From the NCBI GenBank assembly GCA_033964015.1, contig CM066914.1:23612234-23676233 (forward strand): a DNA stretch of 64,000 bases, in the 5' to 3' direction. The stretch is from Scolanthus callimorphus. Its lineage: Eukaryota; Cnidaria; Anthozoa; Actiniaria; Edwardsiidae. Numbering within the stretch: position 1 is the stretch's first letter; every line of letters begins with the position of its first letter. Made by a program: the position numbers and the translations under genes. Below are positions 30,301-33,509 of this stretch, piece after piece. The notes beneath the pieces are model-generated. The model had not been told where the DNA came from. It did no database searches and saw nothing but the letters and a program-made list of their open reading frames with translations.

Positions 30301-30707
30301 CAGACGATATTCTGCGCAGTCTCACGGCAATAGAAATCTAAAATAATAATGCATAAGTAGCGCGCTTGACACATTTACATTATATAAGAGCATACCTTCT
30401 TTGTACAACTGTTTCTCCTTATCGCTATCCAATCACCATAACTGCTTTGATATATATTTCACCTGCAGACATTTGCTTCGAGCAGCTTAAACTGAAACAA
30501 AGCGCAATACGAGAGCTTCGGGCAATGCTGGAGGAGTTTAATTCTCGTATTTGTCACATGATCAGAGAAATGTCCAAGCGCCATAGACGAGAGTTGGTAG
30601 TCTTGCACAAGAAGCGCCAACGAGTCGGCTACAAAGTGGTCTCACAACGAACGTCGGCTACGAACGTTATCTTACAGGATCTTACTCTGGAAGATCTTGA
30701 TCTATAG
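113..30707 (+). CDS. LamG-SEA-FN3x10 receptor with GluR0-like potassium-filter ion channel (whole gene model)
   Basis: This is a multi-exon gene assembled by eye from GT-AG borders and matching codon phases. Exons in order: 113-197(?), 898-1497, 2199-2317, 3675-3733, 4220-4365, 8167-8460, 9227-9496, 9692-9973, 10863-11162, 12059-12505, 12687-12863, 13023-13150, 14074-14373, 15297-15593, 16311-16604, 17261-17563, 20016-20233, 22334-22582, 23395-23489, 24108-24264, 24928-24994, 26509-26780, 27699-27879, 30469-30707. The product is a plasma-membrane channel with a LamG-SEA-FN3 ectodomain, a split ligand-binding-like region (S1 before M1, S2 between M3 and M4), the filter TVGYGD, and a basic tail. 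Known relatives of the core are ionotropic glutamate receptors and the potassium-selective GluR0/AvGluR1 type. Ligand and physiology are unknown. Frame breaks occur in the LamG and FN3-6 exons, and the LamG-to-SEA phase does not match, so one exon may be missing. The gene may continue upstream of the window. Confidence 0.85.
198..897 (+). other. Candidate intron 1, no other feature seen
   Basis: AT-rich sequence between the possible first exon and the LamG exon. I see no RNA gene, no clear repeat and no supported ORF. The open minus-strand frame over 660-1061 is antisense to the LamG exon. Confidence 0.4.
898..1497 (+). CDS. LamG (concanavalin-like) domain exon, frame broken
   Basis: The exon encodes an extracellular laminin-G-like fold. 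It starts with SQYESATFYWPMDD, typical of cnidarian LamG domains (YWPLD), runs through FTFAFWFNF and continues to NLYIATTVDLD in one frame. The domain then resumes as WIHIVVVYKPPQ, an N-G turn, YDDMALWKRPFSAQEI in the +1 frame. The switch falls near 1270-1290, where both frames spell LamG consensus, so about two bases (modulo three) are missing. The donor is CAG|gtacac at 1497. After the shift the exon ends in phase 0, whereas the next recognised exon needs phase 1, so an intervening exon or a different donor is likely. LamG domains bind glycans, laminin or neurexin-type partners; the partner here is unknown. Confidence 0.75.
1503..1664. mobile_element. Small foldback element directly after the LamG donor
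   Basis: The arms (CATCCATGGGAAAA on the left, TTTTCCCATAGATGGG on the right) are inverted copies with further internal ATGGGAA palindromes. A related sequence lies at 49,012-49,160 (GTTTCTGCAGAAAC, CCATGGGAAATCCGAACAC), which supports a dispersed family. It begins six bases past the LamG donor, so it may disturb splicing there. Confidence 0.6.
2199..4365 (+). CDS. SEA domain, three exons (2199-2317, 3675-3733, 4220-4365)
   Basis: The joined exons give about 108 residues. They match the SEA pattern of an acidic leucine-rich start (FWSEDLLNTESVGYQNL), a lysine/arginine spacer, LKYLYI, then a beta strand ending in FWRGSVNSNFTVIF. Gly-Ser-Val is the known self-cleavage site of SEA domains in mucins and adhesion receptors, located in the same hairpin. 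Splice phases agree: exon 1 ends in phase 0, exon 2 ends TG| and joins G to make Trp, and exon 3 ends in phase 1 like all the FN3 exons that follow. The domain lies outside the cell between LamG and FN3. If cleaved, the two halves would stay together non-covalently and could separate under force. Cleavage itself is an inference. Confidence 0.8.
2680..2825. repeat. Three-copy tandem repeat in SEA intron
   Basis: A unit of about 65-70 bp containing CCCAGCGAAGNAACTGGGATTTG and CAGACCCAAAT occurs three times, with divergence, between SEA exons 1 and 2. The surrounding intron sequence (2318-3674) shows nothing else I can support. Confidence 0.6.
4440..5069. repeat. Intronic minisatellite array, left part
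   Basis: A unit of roughly 95-120 bp (core AATGTCAGTAAAGTCTGG, then CTCACTAGTGACATA, AAGCGCGCATGCCATG and ATAGGCATTCTAAACAAT) is repeated five to six times with drift. The array continues at 5957-6540 and again at 7620-7800. Confidence 0.8.
5070..5956 (+). mobile_element. 5'-truncated non-LTR retrotransposon (LINE) with ATT tail
   Basis: The 3' part of a LINE reverse transcriptase is open from the YVDD catalytic motif (near 5091) to a stop at 5822. It contains LNSKKCKEM, LGVYLSDNLTW, RLYALRALKK and LEYACPAW, which are the thumb and C-terminal signatures of CR1/L2/Jockey-like elements. The 3' end is an ATT microsatellite (5932-5956). It interrupts a minisatellite unit exactly: CATGCCATGCAAT on the left and GCGATAGGCATTC on the right are adjacent in intact units. 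At the 5' junction there is a short TCAAATAGAA tandem. All earlier domains are absent. Confidence 0.85.
5957..6540. repeat. Intronic minisatellite array, right part
   Basis: The same unit as at 4440-5069 resumes after the LINE, about four further copies. A short TTCAAGTTCAAGTT stretch and a unique piece at 6150-6310 lie between copies. Confidence 0.8.
6543..6729. mobile_element. MITE-like palindromic element
   Basis: Terminal inverted repeats of about 45 bp: AATAAACCCCTTCT and TATCGGCGGATAATGTCC at the left, GGACATTATCCGCCGATA and AGAAGGGGTTTATT at the right. About 90 bp lies between them, with no coding capacity. Confidence 0.75.
6730..8166. other. Rest of the intron between SEA and FN3-1
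   Basis: No exon is recognised. Two more copies of the minisatellite unit lie at about 7620-7800, and the CCAAT-like motif TGATTGG occurs at about 6840 and 6870. A short inverted motif around GGATATC...GATATC lies at 7515-7560. Confidence 0.5.
8167..8460 (+). CDS. FN3 domain 1 exon
   Basis: A phase 1-1 exon of 294 nt encoding one complete extracellular fibronectin type III domain. The hallmark Trp (FDLSWTEP), a YRVYV strand, the E-F region leading to YQVWVASYT, and the end WSEIIQIETG are all in place. The acceptor is tgaccag|TA and the donor ACGG|gtaag. Confidence 0.88.
8470..9010. repeat. Hairpin-rich repeat in intron
   Basis: A perfect hairpin GGTGGATAGTGGC / GCCACTATCCACC lies at about 8609-8653, and a second, GTTCTTCGATGCT / AGCATCGAAGAAC, at about 8910-8965. 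The flank GCCCGGCAAACTTCA recurs at about 30,873, so this is a dispersed family. Confidence 0.55.
9063..9150. mobile_element. Half copy of the GGTGTTTACA palindromic MITE
   Basis: AAAGTATCCACCCAAAGGAAT, then ATCACATGATCTGAAT, GGTGGCAACAAG and TGTAAACACCGTT match the right half of the full copies at 49,293-49,506 and 62,082-62,274. The left half is absent here. Confidence 0.75.
9227..9496 (+). CDS. FN3 domain 2 exon
   Basis: A phase 1-1 exon of 270 nt. It starts KPLTAPGNFSAEHINETC, has the core Trp in ITMGWSR, the YTWSIKAYNAW strand and the end LVNVTTAEG. The domain is slightly short, with brief C-C' loops. The donor is GGAC|gtaagt. Confidence 0.85.
9692..9973 (+). CDS. FN3 domain 3 exon
   Basis: A phase 1-1 exon of 282 nt: VPAGPPVITSVYNTSSTTL, core Trp in LTILWKGV, YSLLYRDV strand, LKMFTRYVIKVAAFT and the end VVAATDEGG. 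A complete extracellular FN3 with one N-linked glycosylation sequon in the A-B region. Confidence 0.88.
9974..10862. other. Intron between FN3-3 and FN3-4
   Basis: No exon, RNA gene or strong repeat is seen in this stretch of about 890 bp. Confidence 0.5.
10863..11162 (+). CDS. FN3 domain 4 exon
   Basis: A phase 1-1 exon of 300 nt with an acceptor in ccttccag|TT. It encodes VPTSPPLNLTATNVTQTTI, core Trp in ISLQWSPV, LIIYTLRYHAV, MFTTYSFQIFASSRKG and VLDVTTLEGG. The donor GGAG|gttggt is weaker than its neighbours. Several N-glycosylation sequons are present. Confidence 0.85.
11163..12058. other. Intron between FN3-4 and FN3-5
   Basis: A short direct repeat of GCGGGAAACATTGTCGCG and GCAACAAATTTTG occurs twice at about 11,470-11,580. 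I see nothing else. Confidence 0.5.
12059..12505 (+). CDS. FN3 domain 5 exon with double basic-cleavage insert
   Basis: A phase 1-1 exon of 447 nt, half as long again as its neighbours. The FN3 frame is normal at both ends (APPNVGAFNTSSTT, IAVHWDPI; then HSLVLSGLRKYTSYNLRVAA). An insert of about 55 residues sits in the loop before the E strand. It contains five consecutive Arg (12,253-12,267) and a second site Arg-Lys-Arg-Arg (12,358-12,369), both followed by Ala. These are furin-type consensus sites. Cutting at both would remove about 30 residues and nick the ectodomain, as known for furin sites in FN3 domains of some receptor phosphatases. Actual cleavage is an inference. Confidence 0.85.
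12687..12863 (+). CDS. FN3 domain 6, first half
   Basis: A phase 1-1 exon of 177 nt: VPESPPPNLTVTSTNPTN, core Trp in ISISWSNI, NGILLGYIVRWIE, ending HDTG at ACAG|gttggt. It is the only FN3 of the gene split between two exons; the second half is at 13,023. Confidence 0.85.
13023..13150 (+). CDS. FN3 domain 6, second half, one base short
   Basis: Encodes VPSQTSHILTGLWPYMVYNI, SVAGRTRKGSG and the end QQRTG. At 128 nt it is the only FN3 exon whose length is not a multiple of three. The last codons read ACA GGG AGG ATG before the donor gtacgt. Other FN3 exons of this gene end Glu-Asp-Gly or Glu-Gly-Gly in phase 1; adding one base here would give the same kind of ending and restore the phase. A weaker donor four bases downstream (GTAC|gttgga) would also rescue the frame. 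Confidence 0.75.
13151..13637. other. Intron sequence, nothing recognised
   Basis: No supported feature lies between FN3-6 and the dispersed repeat that starts at 13,638. Open frames here have no domain signal. Confidence 0.4.
13638..13940. repeat. Dispersed element (ACCTTTTTCCAAAATGGC family), copy 1
   Basis: Starts AGACCTTTTTCCAAAATGGC and contains TTCTCGGCCGACATGGCATT and CTTTCTAGTGCCAGTATTT. The same blocks occur at 25,480-25,866 in rearranged, inverted order, where both ends carry the TTTTTCCAAA motif. Confidence 0.7.
14074..14373 (+). CDS. FN3 domain 7 exon
   Basis: A phase 1-1 exon of 300 nt: VPSGPPVNLNGYGPTTTEI, core Trp in IRISWQPV, ITRHHVELWNAN, MTNYSTRVRAYTSKGPG and the end IIVATGEEG. 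The acceptor ttttcag|TT follows a good pyrimidine tract. Confidence 0.88.
14578..14710. mobile_element. Palindromic MITE (AATACATG ... CATGTATT)
   Basis: GAATAATACATGGACGC at the left is matched by GCGCTCATGTATTATTC-like sequence at the right, with GAGATATGGGATTTAT / ATAAATTTCATATTTC inside. It is the same design as the element at 17,768-17,905. Confidence 0.6.
15297..15593 (+). CDS. FN3 domain 8 exon
   Basis: A phase 1-1 exon of 297 nt: APSVPPGNVTAYATGSTT, core Trp in AHVRWSNL, GRIRGYRIIYAET, YMYAWYSIKVAAYTTSDG and the end VYFRTYEGG. The acceptor is ctttttccag-like at 15,296 and the donor GGAG|gtatgc. Confidence 0.88.
15605..15755. mobile_element. CATTCTCG palindromic MITE, copy 1
   Basis: Begins CATTCTCGTATCCAGAGCTC just after the FN3-8 donor and ends GGATACGAGAATGG; the inner arms carry GGGGAGGCTCTGGTGACAGC. 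It is the first of several copies in the window (23.6, 26.8 and 63.1-63.6 kb, plus a half end at 32.98 kb). Confidence 0.8.
16311..16604 (+). CDS. FN3 domain 9 exon
   Basis: A phase 1-1 exon of 294 nt: VPGAPPSNIDISTIAPSV, core Trp in ISVVWDNV, IIIKYRVRYRRIG, LRKASIYEIRIAASTSKG and the end HVVNTGEDG at the donor GATG|gtaagt. Confidence 0.88.
17261..17563 (+). CDS. FN3 domain 10 exon
   Basis: A phase 1-1 exon of 303 nt and the membrane-nearest FN3: VPSQAPPNIIARNRTSL, core Trp in LPVSWSPV, NGVLTGYYLGYTL, LRPLAVYRVEVAAKTGAG and the end AITFGG at the donor GGAG|gtgaga. The next recognised exon is about 2.45 kb downstream; a large palindrome fills most of that intron. Confidence 0.88.
17768..17905. 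mobile_element. Palindromic MITE (ATTACATGGCCGC ... GGTCATGTAAT)
   Basis: ATATTACATGGCCGCGCGGA with ATACGAATTT at the left is mirrored by AAATTCGTATATCC and GGTCATGTAATG at the right. The middle has GAGTGAGCGCAGCGAACG, also present at about 53,207-53,223. Confidence 0.7.
17965..19724. mobile_element. 1.76 kb near-perfect inverted repeat (foldback element) flanked by TTAA
   Basis: Two arms of about 815 bp run in opposite directions around a unique centre of about 125 bp (18,779-18,904). The left end is TTAA followed by GGTGGCGTACACCTATTCAA. The right end is its mirror, followed by TTAA. Long stretches such as GAAACAAAACCCTCCATTCA on the right match TGAATGGAGGGTTTTGTTTC on the left. No transposase frame survives. 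TTAA flanks fit a piggyBac-type target, but the palindromic ends make that call uncertain. It sits in the intron between FN3-10 and the S1 exon. Confidence 0.85.
20016..20233 (+). CDS. S1 lobe, part 1 (cysteine-rich)
   Basis: This exon joins FN3-10 in phase 1 and ends in phase 0 (GATGAG|gtacag). It encodes ETCRCKKSITTNWRLYKPYV followed by PIMLQEMVSYCCGTCAEHGK and SVLDFKLDGNG, about 73 residues. Position and pattern (a secondary-structure-rich start, a helix before a glycine-rich turn, an acidic end) fit the first lobe of a glutamate-receptor-type binding domain. The Cys-Cys-Gly-Thr-Cys cluster is not part of the classic fold, and several canonical glutamate-contact residues are not evident. 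Confidence 0.75.
20240..20560. mobile_element. MITE with ACTAAAACAATTAGAC motif
   Basis: Contains the hairpin CTACTCACTATCTATCACGT / ATAGATAGTGAGTAG, the inverted pair GTTAGTAGAAACCCACTCG / AGTGGGTTTCTAC, and then CTAAAACAATTAGACTACTC matched by AGTCTAATTGTTAAG. Similar blocks occur at 30.06-30.31, 57.1-57.3 and 58.4-58.75 kb. Confidence 0.65.
20660..20930. repeat. Dispersed repeat shared with 61.1 kb
   Basis: CACACCTATTTCAG, CAACTGTCTG, TACCAAAACAGAATC and TTCTACAATACATCGCTCGC occur in the same order at 61,085-61,350. There a mirrored CTGAAATAGGTGTA end is also present, so this copy lacks one terminus. Confidence 0.7.
20936..21690. repeat. Satellite-like tandem array, unit about 175-190 bp
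   Basis: About four diverged units. Landmarks repeated in order: GCGAACAAGCATG, GAATGCTCCTGCAGGGCC, CTATTCAATGCCCGC, GACCCGGCATTTTGCG, TTCTACATGTTTTAGCACG and CTTTCCTTTATG. The array lies in the intron between the two S1 exons. Confidence 0.8.
21897..22310. mobile_element. TIR element rich in GTTGCGTTGCGAGTTGC palindromes
   Basis: The termini ATAGGTCATGTTACAC and GTGTAACTTGGCCTAT are inverted copies continuing into GGCAATTTTCTTGCAACTCG / CGAGTTGCAAGAAAAATTGCC. The interior repeats GCAACTCGCAACGCAAT and its complement several times. About 415 bp, no coding capacity. Confidence 0.75.
22334..22582 (+). CDS. S1 lobe, part 2, and first membrane helix M1
   Basis: A phase 0-0 exon of 249 nt. It encodes VVKAIDGTTDFSFPVHGYKG, a GLGYTALVESPGVAFVVGQ strand-helix segment that resembles the end of the S1 lobe in glutamate receptors, a short DTSRVRRL linker, and a hydrophobic helix WPVIVLPLVMAYIAGCCMWL that reads as M1. 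The acceptor is tctaaccag and the donor TTATTG|gtgtgt. Confidence 0.82.
22624..22880. mobile_element. Palindromic MITE (AAAGGGCCTCTCGCACGC)
   Basis: AAAGGGCCTCTCGCACGCT at the left is mirrored by AGCGTGCGAGAGCCCCTTT at the right, about 255 bp apart. No ORF of interest is inside. Confidence 0.75.
22943..23266. mobile_element. AAGGGGC TIR element, copy 1
   Basis: GAAGGGGCTTTGTCACGG at the left and TCATGACACAGCTCCTTT at the right. The same ends and internal motifs (CAATCC...TTCCATC..CG, a run of AA/TT-rich blocks) occur at 35,348-35,640 and 37,197-37,502. Confidence 0.65.
23395..23489 (+). CDS. Pore-loop exon with the first half of the TVGYGD filter
   Basis: A phase 0 to phase 2 exon of 95 nt: DSHFNPGHFPPSFIAG, then the pore helix VWEGLWWSFVSMTTVG. 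WWSFVSMTTVG matches the pore helix and filter start of potassium channels (the WxxxVTMTTVGYG pattern). The donor GTCGG|gtaaga cuts inside the Gly codon. The exon supplies the re-entrant P-loop between M1 and M3. Confidence 0.92.
23606..23930. mobile_element. CATTCTCG palindromic MITE, copy 2
   Basis: TCTCGTACCCAGAGCTCCCC and GGGGGAGGCTCTGGTGACAG at the left; TGTCACCAGAGCCTCCCC and GGGGGAGCTCTGGGTTCGAG at the right. It separates the two halves of the potassium filter within their intron. Confidence 0.85.
24108..24264 (+). CDS. Second half of the filter and the inner helix M3
   Basis: A phase 2 to phase 0 exon of 157 nt. It completes the Gly codon and continues YGDRSPISYLGRVFAVSW, TLTGLVIISLSTGVLTTALT and EIAMKSEAVIYGAE. 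Together with the previous exon it reads TTVGYGD, the exact signature of potassium-selective pores. M3 is potassium-channel-like, with a Gly hinge (LTGLVI), and lacks the SYTANLAAF gating motif of animal glutamate receptors. Confidence 0.92.
24300..24620. other. Intron sequence
   Basis: Short inverted pieces around TCGGTAATAGTCTCCACC and ACTATTCGCC are present. There is no gene or clear element before the MITE at 24,625. Confidence 0.4.
24625..24880. mobile_element. AGAGCGGTTTTCACATGA MITE, intact copy
   Basis: TAGAGCGGTTTTCACATGAC at the left and GTCATGTGAAATCCGCTCTA at the right are inverted ends. Inner arms pair AGCCAATCACAAGCC and TTTGATTGGCTGAGAAAAA. The same element is found broken at 33,363/36,193 and diverged at 63,636-63,768. 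Confidence 0.85.
24928..24994 (+). CDS. Small exon opening the S2 lobe
   Basis: A phase 0 to phase 1 exon of 67 nt encoding IGAVQHSPEYLLGKRRNGIV and NS, with acceptor tttccatag and donor AGTA|gtaagt. It follows M3 and leads into the S2 lobe. It is short, but its phase joins both neighbours exactly. Confidence 0.8.
25480..25868. mobile_element. ACCTTTTTCCAAAATGGC family, full palindromic copy
   Basis: The ends are ATACCTTTTTCCAAAATGGC and its mirror CCATTTGGAAAAAAAGGTCT. The centre is a perfect hairpin TGACTGGGGGTATG / CATACCCCCAGTCA at about 25,669-25,690. The two halves are diverged inverted copies of the sequence at 13,638-13,940. Confidence 0.8.
25869..26508. other. Intron before the S2 exon
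   Basis: A C homopolymer of about nine bases lies at 25,960-25,970. I see no exon or element before the S2 acceptor. Confidence 0.45.
26509..26780 (+). CDS. S2 lobe of the ligand-binding-like region
   Basis: A phase 1 to phase 0 exon of 272 nt: KEYQTLDEIVTAVHNREIEG, ALVDSFAGGARSDLF, SPTLRVVKVLDYKSAYGVVT and SGDAIQLRQCFNDF. Order and hydrophobic pattern match the S2 lobe of glutamate receptors: a helix with D-E-hydrophobic, a G-A-hydrophobic strand, then a Y-G-hydrophobic strand followed by a small-residue loop and an amphipathic helix. It corresponds to the extracellular segment between M3 and M4. The ligand cannot be read from the residues. Confidence 0.85.
26829..27013. mobile_element. CATTCTCG palindromic MITE, copy 3
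   Basis: CATTCTCGTACCCAGAACTC and GCGGGGGAGGCTTTGGTGAC at the left, TCACCAGAGCCTCCAC at the right. The right terminus has decayed (CATTCTCGTAACCAC). Confidence 0.75.
27145..27215 (+). repeat. tRNA-like promoter segment (probable SINE head)
   Basis: GGCTGGTCCAGCGTTACGG resembles an A box, and GGGTTCGACCCC about 40 bases later is a close match to the B box consensus of tRNA genes. The flanking arms do not pair as an acceptor stem, so it is not a working tRNA gene. A tRNA-derived SINE extending to about 27,320 is the best explanation. Confidence 0.5.
27699..27879 (+). CDS. Exon with last membrane helix M4
   Basis: A phase 0 to phase 1 exon of 181 nt: GVGAPMSTVVSSGLFDSTSN, MFKTSLLVTLSVLAVLTFVG and LLYEVVRQYALQRRRFRNTK. 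The hydrophobic helix is followed by Arg-rich cytoplasmic sequence, the usual inside marker. A helix after the S2 lobe is the glutamate receptor M4; simple two-helix potassium channels lack it. Confidence 0.88.
27880..28820. other. Start of the last intron
   Basis: No exon is recognised. The minus-strand open frames over 28,109-28,637 show no domain pattern. Confidence 0.45.
28930..29760. repeat. Minisatellite of about 50 bp unit
   Basis: About twelve diverged copies of a unit containing CTTTTGACAGCTCTGATAAC, ACTGTTCACACATCCTTTAG and AAAGTTGAG. The array is broken at 29,409-29,616 by an inserted palindromic element. It is not a CRISPR array: unit and spacing both drift, and no unique spacers are present. 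Confidence 0.85.
29409..29616. mobile_element. GGGGCCGACCATTTAACT MITE inserted in the minisatellite
   Basis: GGGGCCGACCATTTAACTTT at the left and AGTTAAATGGTCGGCCCC at the right, with G and C homopolymers just inside. TTA flanks both ends (CCTTTA|GGGGCC, GGCCCC|TTAG), which fits a three-base PIF/Harbinger-type target duplication. The family call is an inference. Confidence 0.8.
30060..30310. mobile_element. MITE with CTACTAGTAGGC palindrome
   Basis: A central hairpin CTACTAGTAGGCTATA / TATAGCCTACTAGTAG follows TTCTGATTGGTTAAG; the distal part has GACTAAAACAATTGCCTCGA. The layout matches the elements at 20.24, 57.1 and 58.4 kb. Confidence 0.6.
30469..30707 (+). CDS. Terminal exon: cytoplasmic tail of the channel
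   Basis: The exon joins in phase 1 (cacctgcag acceptor) and encodes DICFEQLKLKQSAIRELRAM followed by EEFNSRICHMIREMSKRHRR, then LEDLDL and TAG. The first 50 residues are rich in Lys, Glu, Leu and Arg with a heptad-like pattern, so a short coiled coil is plausible. That would suit a tetramer. No PDZ-binding end is evident. Confidence 0.85.
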
Positions 30708-30715
30708 CATTATTC

Positions 30716-30721
30716 ATTAAA
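30716..30721 (+). terminator. ATTAAA polyadenylation hexamer variant
   Basis: ATTAAA starts nine bases after the stop codon of the channel gene. It is the commonest variant of AATAAA. Its closeness to the stop leaves a very short 3' UTR, so a more distal signal is possible. Confidence 0.35.
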
Positions 30722-30935
30722 GCATAGTTAAAGGCATATCATCAACCGAGAACCTTTGCAGTCTATTTGCCAATCAGTACAGTAAAAAACAATGGATAAA
30801 TTTGAAGACAAAAGAAAACAGGGCGCAAAGGATCCTGGTTGATGATGGGTCTTTAATGGAATGGTCGGGAAGCCCGGCAAACTTCAAAGGGTCAACACAA
30901 TAGCATGGGCTAGATGTTGAGAGGTGCTATTATAC

Positions 30936-31078
30936 ACTTAATGACTGCTTCCGAGGGAAACAGCGAGTTTTGTTTTCCGAGAATCTCGATGTTTTCCGAG
31001 ACGAAGTCGAGGGAAACATCGAGATTCGAGGGAAAACAAAACTCGCTGTTTCCCGAGGGTGCAGTCATTAAGTGTTTT
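30936..31078. mobile_element. Perfect palindromic MITE (CACTTAATGACTGC)
   Basis: ACACTTAATGACTGCTTCCG at the left and GTGCAGTCATTAAGTGT at the right, with GAAACAGCGAGTTTTGTTTT and AAAACAAAACTCGCTGTTTC as inner arms. A half copy lies at 37,082-37,160. Confidence 0.85.
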
Positions 31079-31279
31079 ATTATATAGCAAAAAGAAAATA
31101 CGGTAAAAATCATAAAAAATCATCCGCCGAAATTTCTCGCTCTAGCGATGTCGCCCGCGCGGGCAACAATTTCTTAATTGTAGCCCGCGCGGGCTACATT
31201 GGATTTGTAGCCCGCCACGTGACCATGATAGAACCAATCAGAGCACGCGCTTTGATCGAATAAACACGAGCTATATAAT

Positions 31280-32650
31280 AACACGTGATATTGACCCTGC
31301 ACAATCTTTTGTTTCATGCTTATCTAATATGCATGTCTTGTTGTTCACTGAATCTTACTGGCTGAATTGTGGTACTTATGTACCGTGACCCTGCAGAAAC
31401 AAAGGATTCCTCTGCAAAAGTGAACAAAGAGATCGTACAATAACAGGGTGTCAGGTTTCTTAACCATTCCCCTCTATAAACTATGATTAAAGTTGTTCCG
31501 CACAAGAGCGTTAGAGATGCAAATCTTAAACTACCTACCTTATAGATGCAAATGATGGCGGCAAAAACGCACGTGTATTTTCCTTCAGTGAACGTATTGT
31601 TTTAGGTCAAAGGAACATAAAAAAGCCTAGTCAGGTTCTAATTTGACCAGAAAGTGAACTGTAGAGGAACATTCAACACACCAAGTCGGAGAAAGCATCC
31701 ATTTCCATCATCTGATTTGGAGAATATAGAGCAATGTTCTCGATTGAAGTTGGCAAATCAAGTCTGAAACTTTGTTTTTAGATGTTTATTGAGAGATTTC
31801 TACACGTAATTCTTCTAATATCGAAAGAACAGAAAGAAAACAATAGCAAAGACGTGGCTGACACGGGCTCTTTAATATAACCTGTCTGGCGAATCTCAGC
31901 TCTGATTTTAAGAGCGTAGGAAGGTTTCAAAACTTTAATTTAGCGCGGCGTTGGAACTGCAGATAGTGTCGTTCCTAATGCTAACGAGCTCGAGACAATA
32001 GCTCTAACTAAACAATTGACATTTAGTGCGACCAGAACTAGGATGGACGATTAAAACTGGCCTTAGAGTAGAGGAAATGCAGAAGCGCCATATTATATGA
32101 TGTATGTATCATATATGAAGTATCTAGGGAAATGGAACTCATTACGGCTGGAAACCTAGTGGATATTGCAAATGTATATTTTTAGATATTTATATTATAA
32201 TCTGTAAATATTTGCATGAAATGTACCGTTTAGACTTACATATATGCCATTAATTATTGTGCCCAGCACTCTGGTAACAGGCATTTGAGGGCTGCAACAA
32301 CGTCCGCAGTGCCGGCAAGACGCCCGCAGCGGCGTAGGATATTAGGACGCAAACATTTTCATAATGTCCCTTTGCGTATTTCTTCCGGTTTGGGGGTGCT
32401 CCTCCTCCTCACAGAAAACCACTAACTCTCCTCCTCACAAAATAGCCCTCCTCCCCCTCCTCCCAGAGTAGCACTCCTCCTCACAGAATAGCACACCTCC
32501 TCCTCCGCACAGAATAGCCCTCCTCCTCCTCACAGACTACCACTCCTCCTCACCTTCACAGAACCCTTTTAGAACCCTTTACGGAGGGACATTTATGACC
32601 TCAGAGTAACCAAGGGGTAACCACGGGGTAAACATTTTGCCGGTAACCAA
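31280..32650. other. Intergenic stretch without supported gene
   Basis: A CT-rich imperfect repeat of CTCCTCCTCACAGAATAGC covers about 32,395-32,570. Nothing else is recognised on either strand. Confidence 0.5.
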
Positions 32651-32654
32651 CACG

Positions 32655-32870
32655 GTTATGACGTCTGAGCCTATTCGAGAAAAAGAAGGGAGGGGGTATC
32701 CTTCTAGTATGTCTTGAGAAAAAATTGGGAGTGGGGTATCCTATTGTGTTTTGAGAAAACGTAGGGGTAGGGTATCCTTCTATTGTGTTTTAAGAAAAAA
32801 TACGGGTGGGGGTATCCTTCTACTGTGTCTTGATAAAAAAAGTAGGGGGGCATCATTCTATTGTCTCCAA
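32655..32870. repeat. Tandem repeat, unit about 50 bp, four copies
   Basis: GGGGTATCCTTCTA, TGTGTTTTGAGAAAA and GTAGGGGTAGGG recur four times with drift. The open frame on the minus strand is only the repeat. Confidence 0.75.
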
Positions 32871-33362
32871 ATACAATAGGTTGCCAAATATGGGCATGGC
32901 TCCGCGACTCCGAAAAAGGCTCCGTGGCACCGAAAAAAGGGGGTAATTCGGTGCGCCCTATACTACTGCCGGGAGAGCTTGATACGAGAATGGACGTCAT
33001 GTTGTTACAGATATTGTCATGTTTTCACAATTGAAACTGTTAAAGTCAGTTCAAATGCCCTGCACGAGAACCGGGAATATTTTAGGGAGGCGCACGGTTA
33101 ATTCATTTCAGTAATAGAGATCAGTTTCAATCGCGGGTTTTAGCTACCAAGAACGCCCCGATTTTTCTTAAACTTGTATCACTCATTCGTTGTATTATAT
33201 TTTCAACGACAATTCCACTTTTTAGTTTTGTTGTGTTTGCACTATTTCATTCAACGTCTAAAATTTATTTTTACTATTGCACGCTCCAATGAGAAACACT
33301 GTCGAGTGTCGCGAAGATCGCGTATCCAAACCTCCTTCACGTTGTATTATTTTCTTTGTTTA

Positions 33363-33509
33363 GAGCGGTTTTCACATGATAACAATTGCAAATGAGCAAC
33401 CACTAGCCAATCAGAATCGAGAGAAATCACGACTTGCTCCTAAATGGCTTTTTTCTCAGCCAATTGCAAGCCGAACAATTACTTAAGTAATTACACAATT
33501 GTATTTGAT
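33363..33509. mobile_element. Left half of a split AGAGCGGTTTTCACATGA MITE
   Basis: Matches the intact copy at 24,625 from its left end through TCCTAAATGGCTTTT, AGCCGAACAATTACTTAAG and ATTGTATTTGATTTG. The matching right half resumes at 36,193. Confidence 0.85.
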
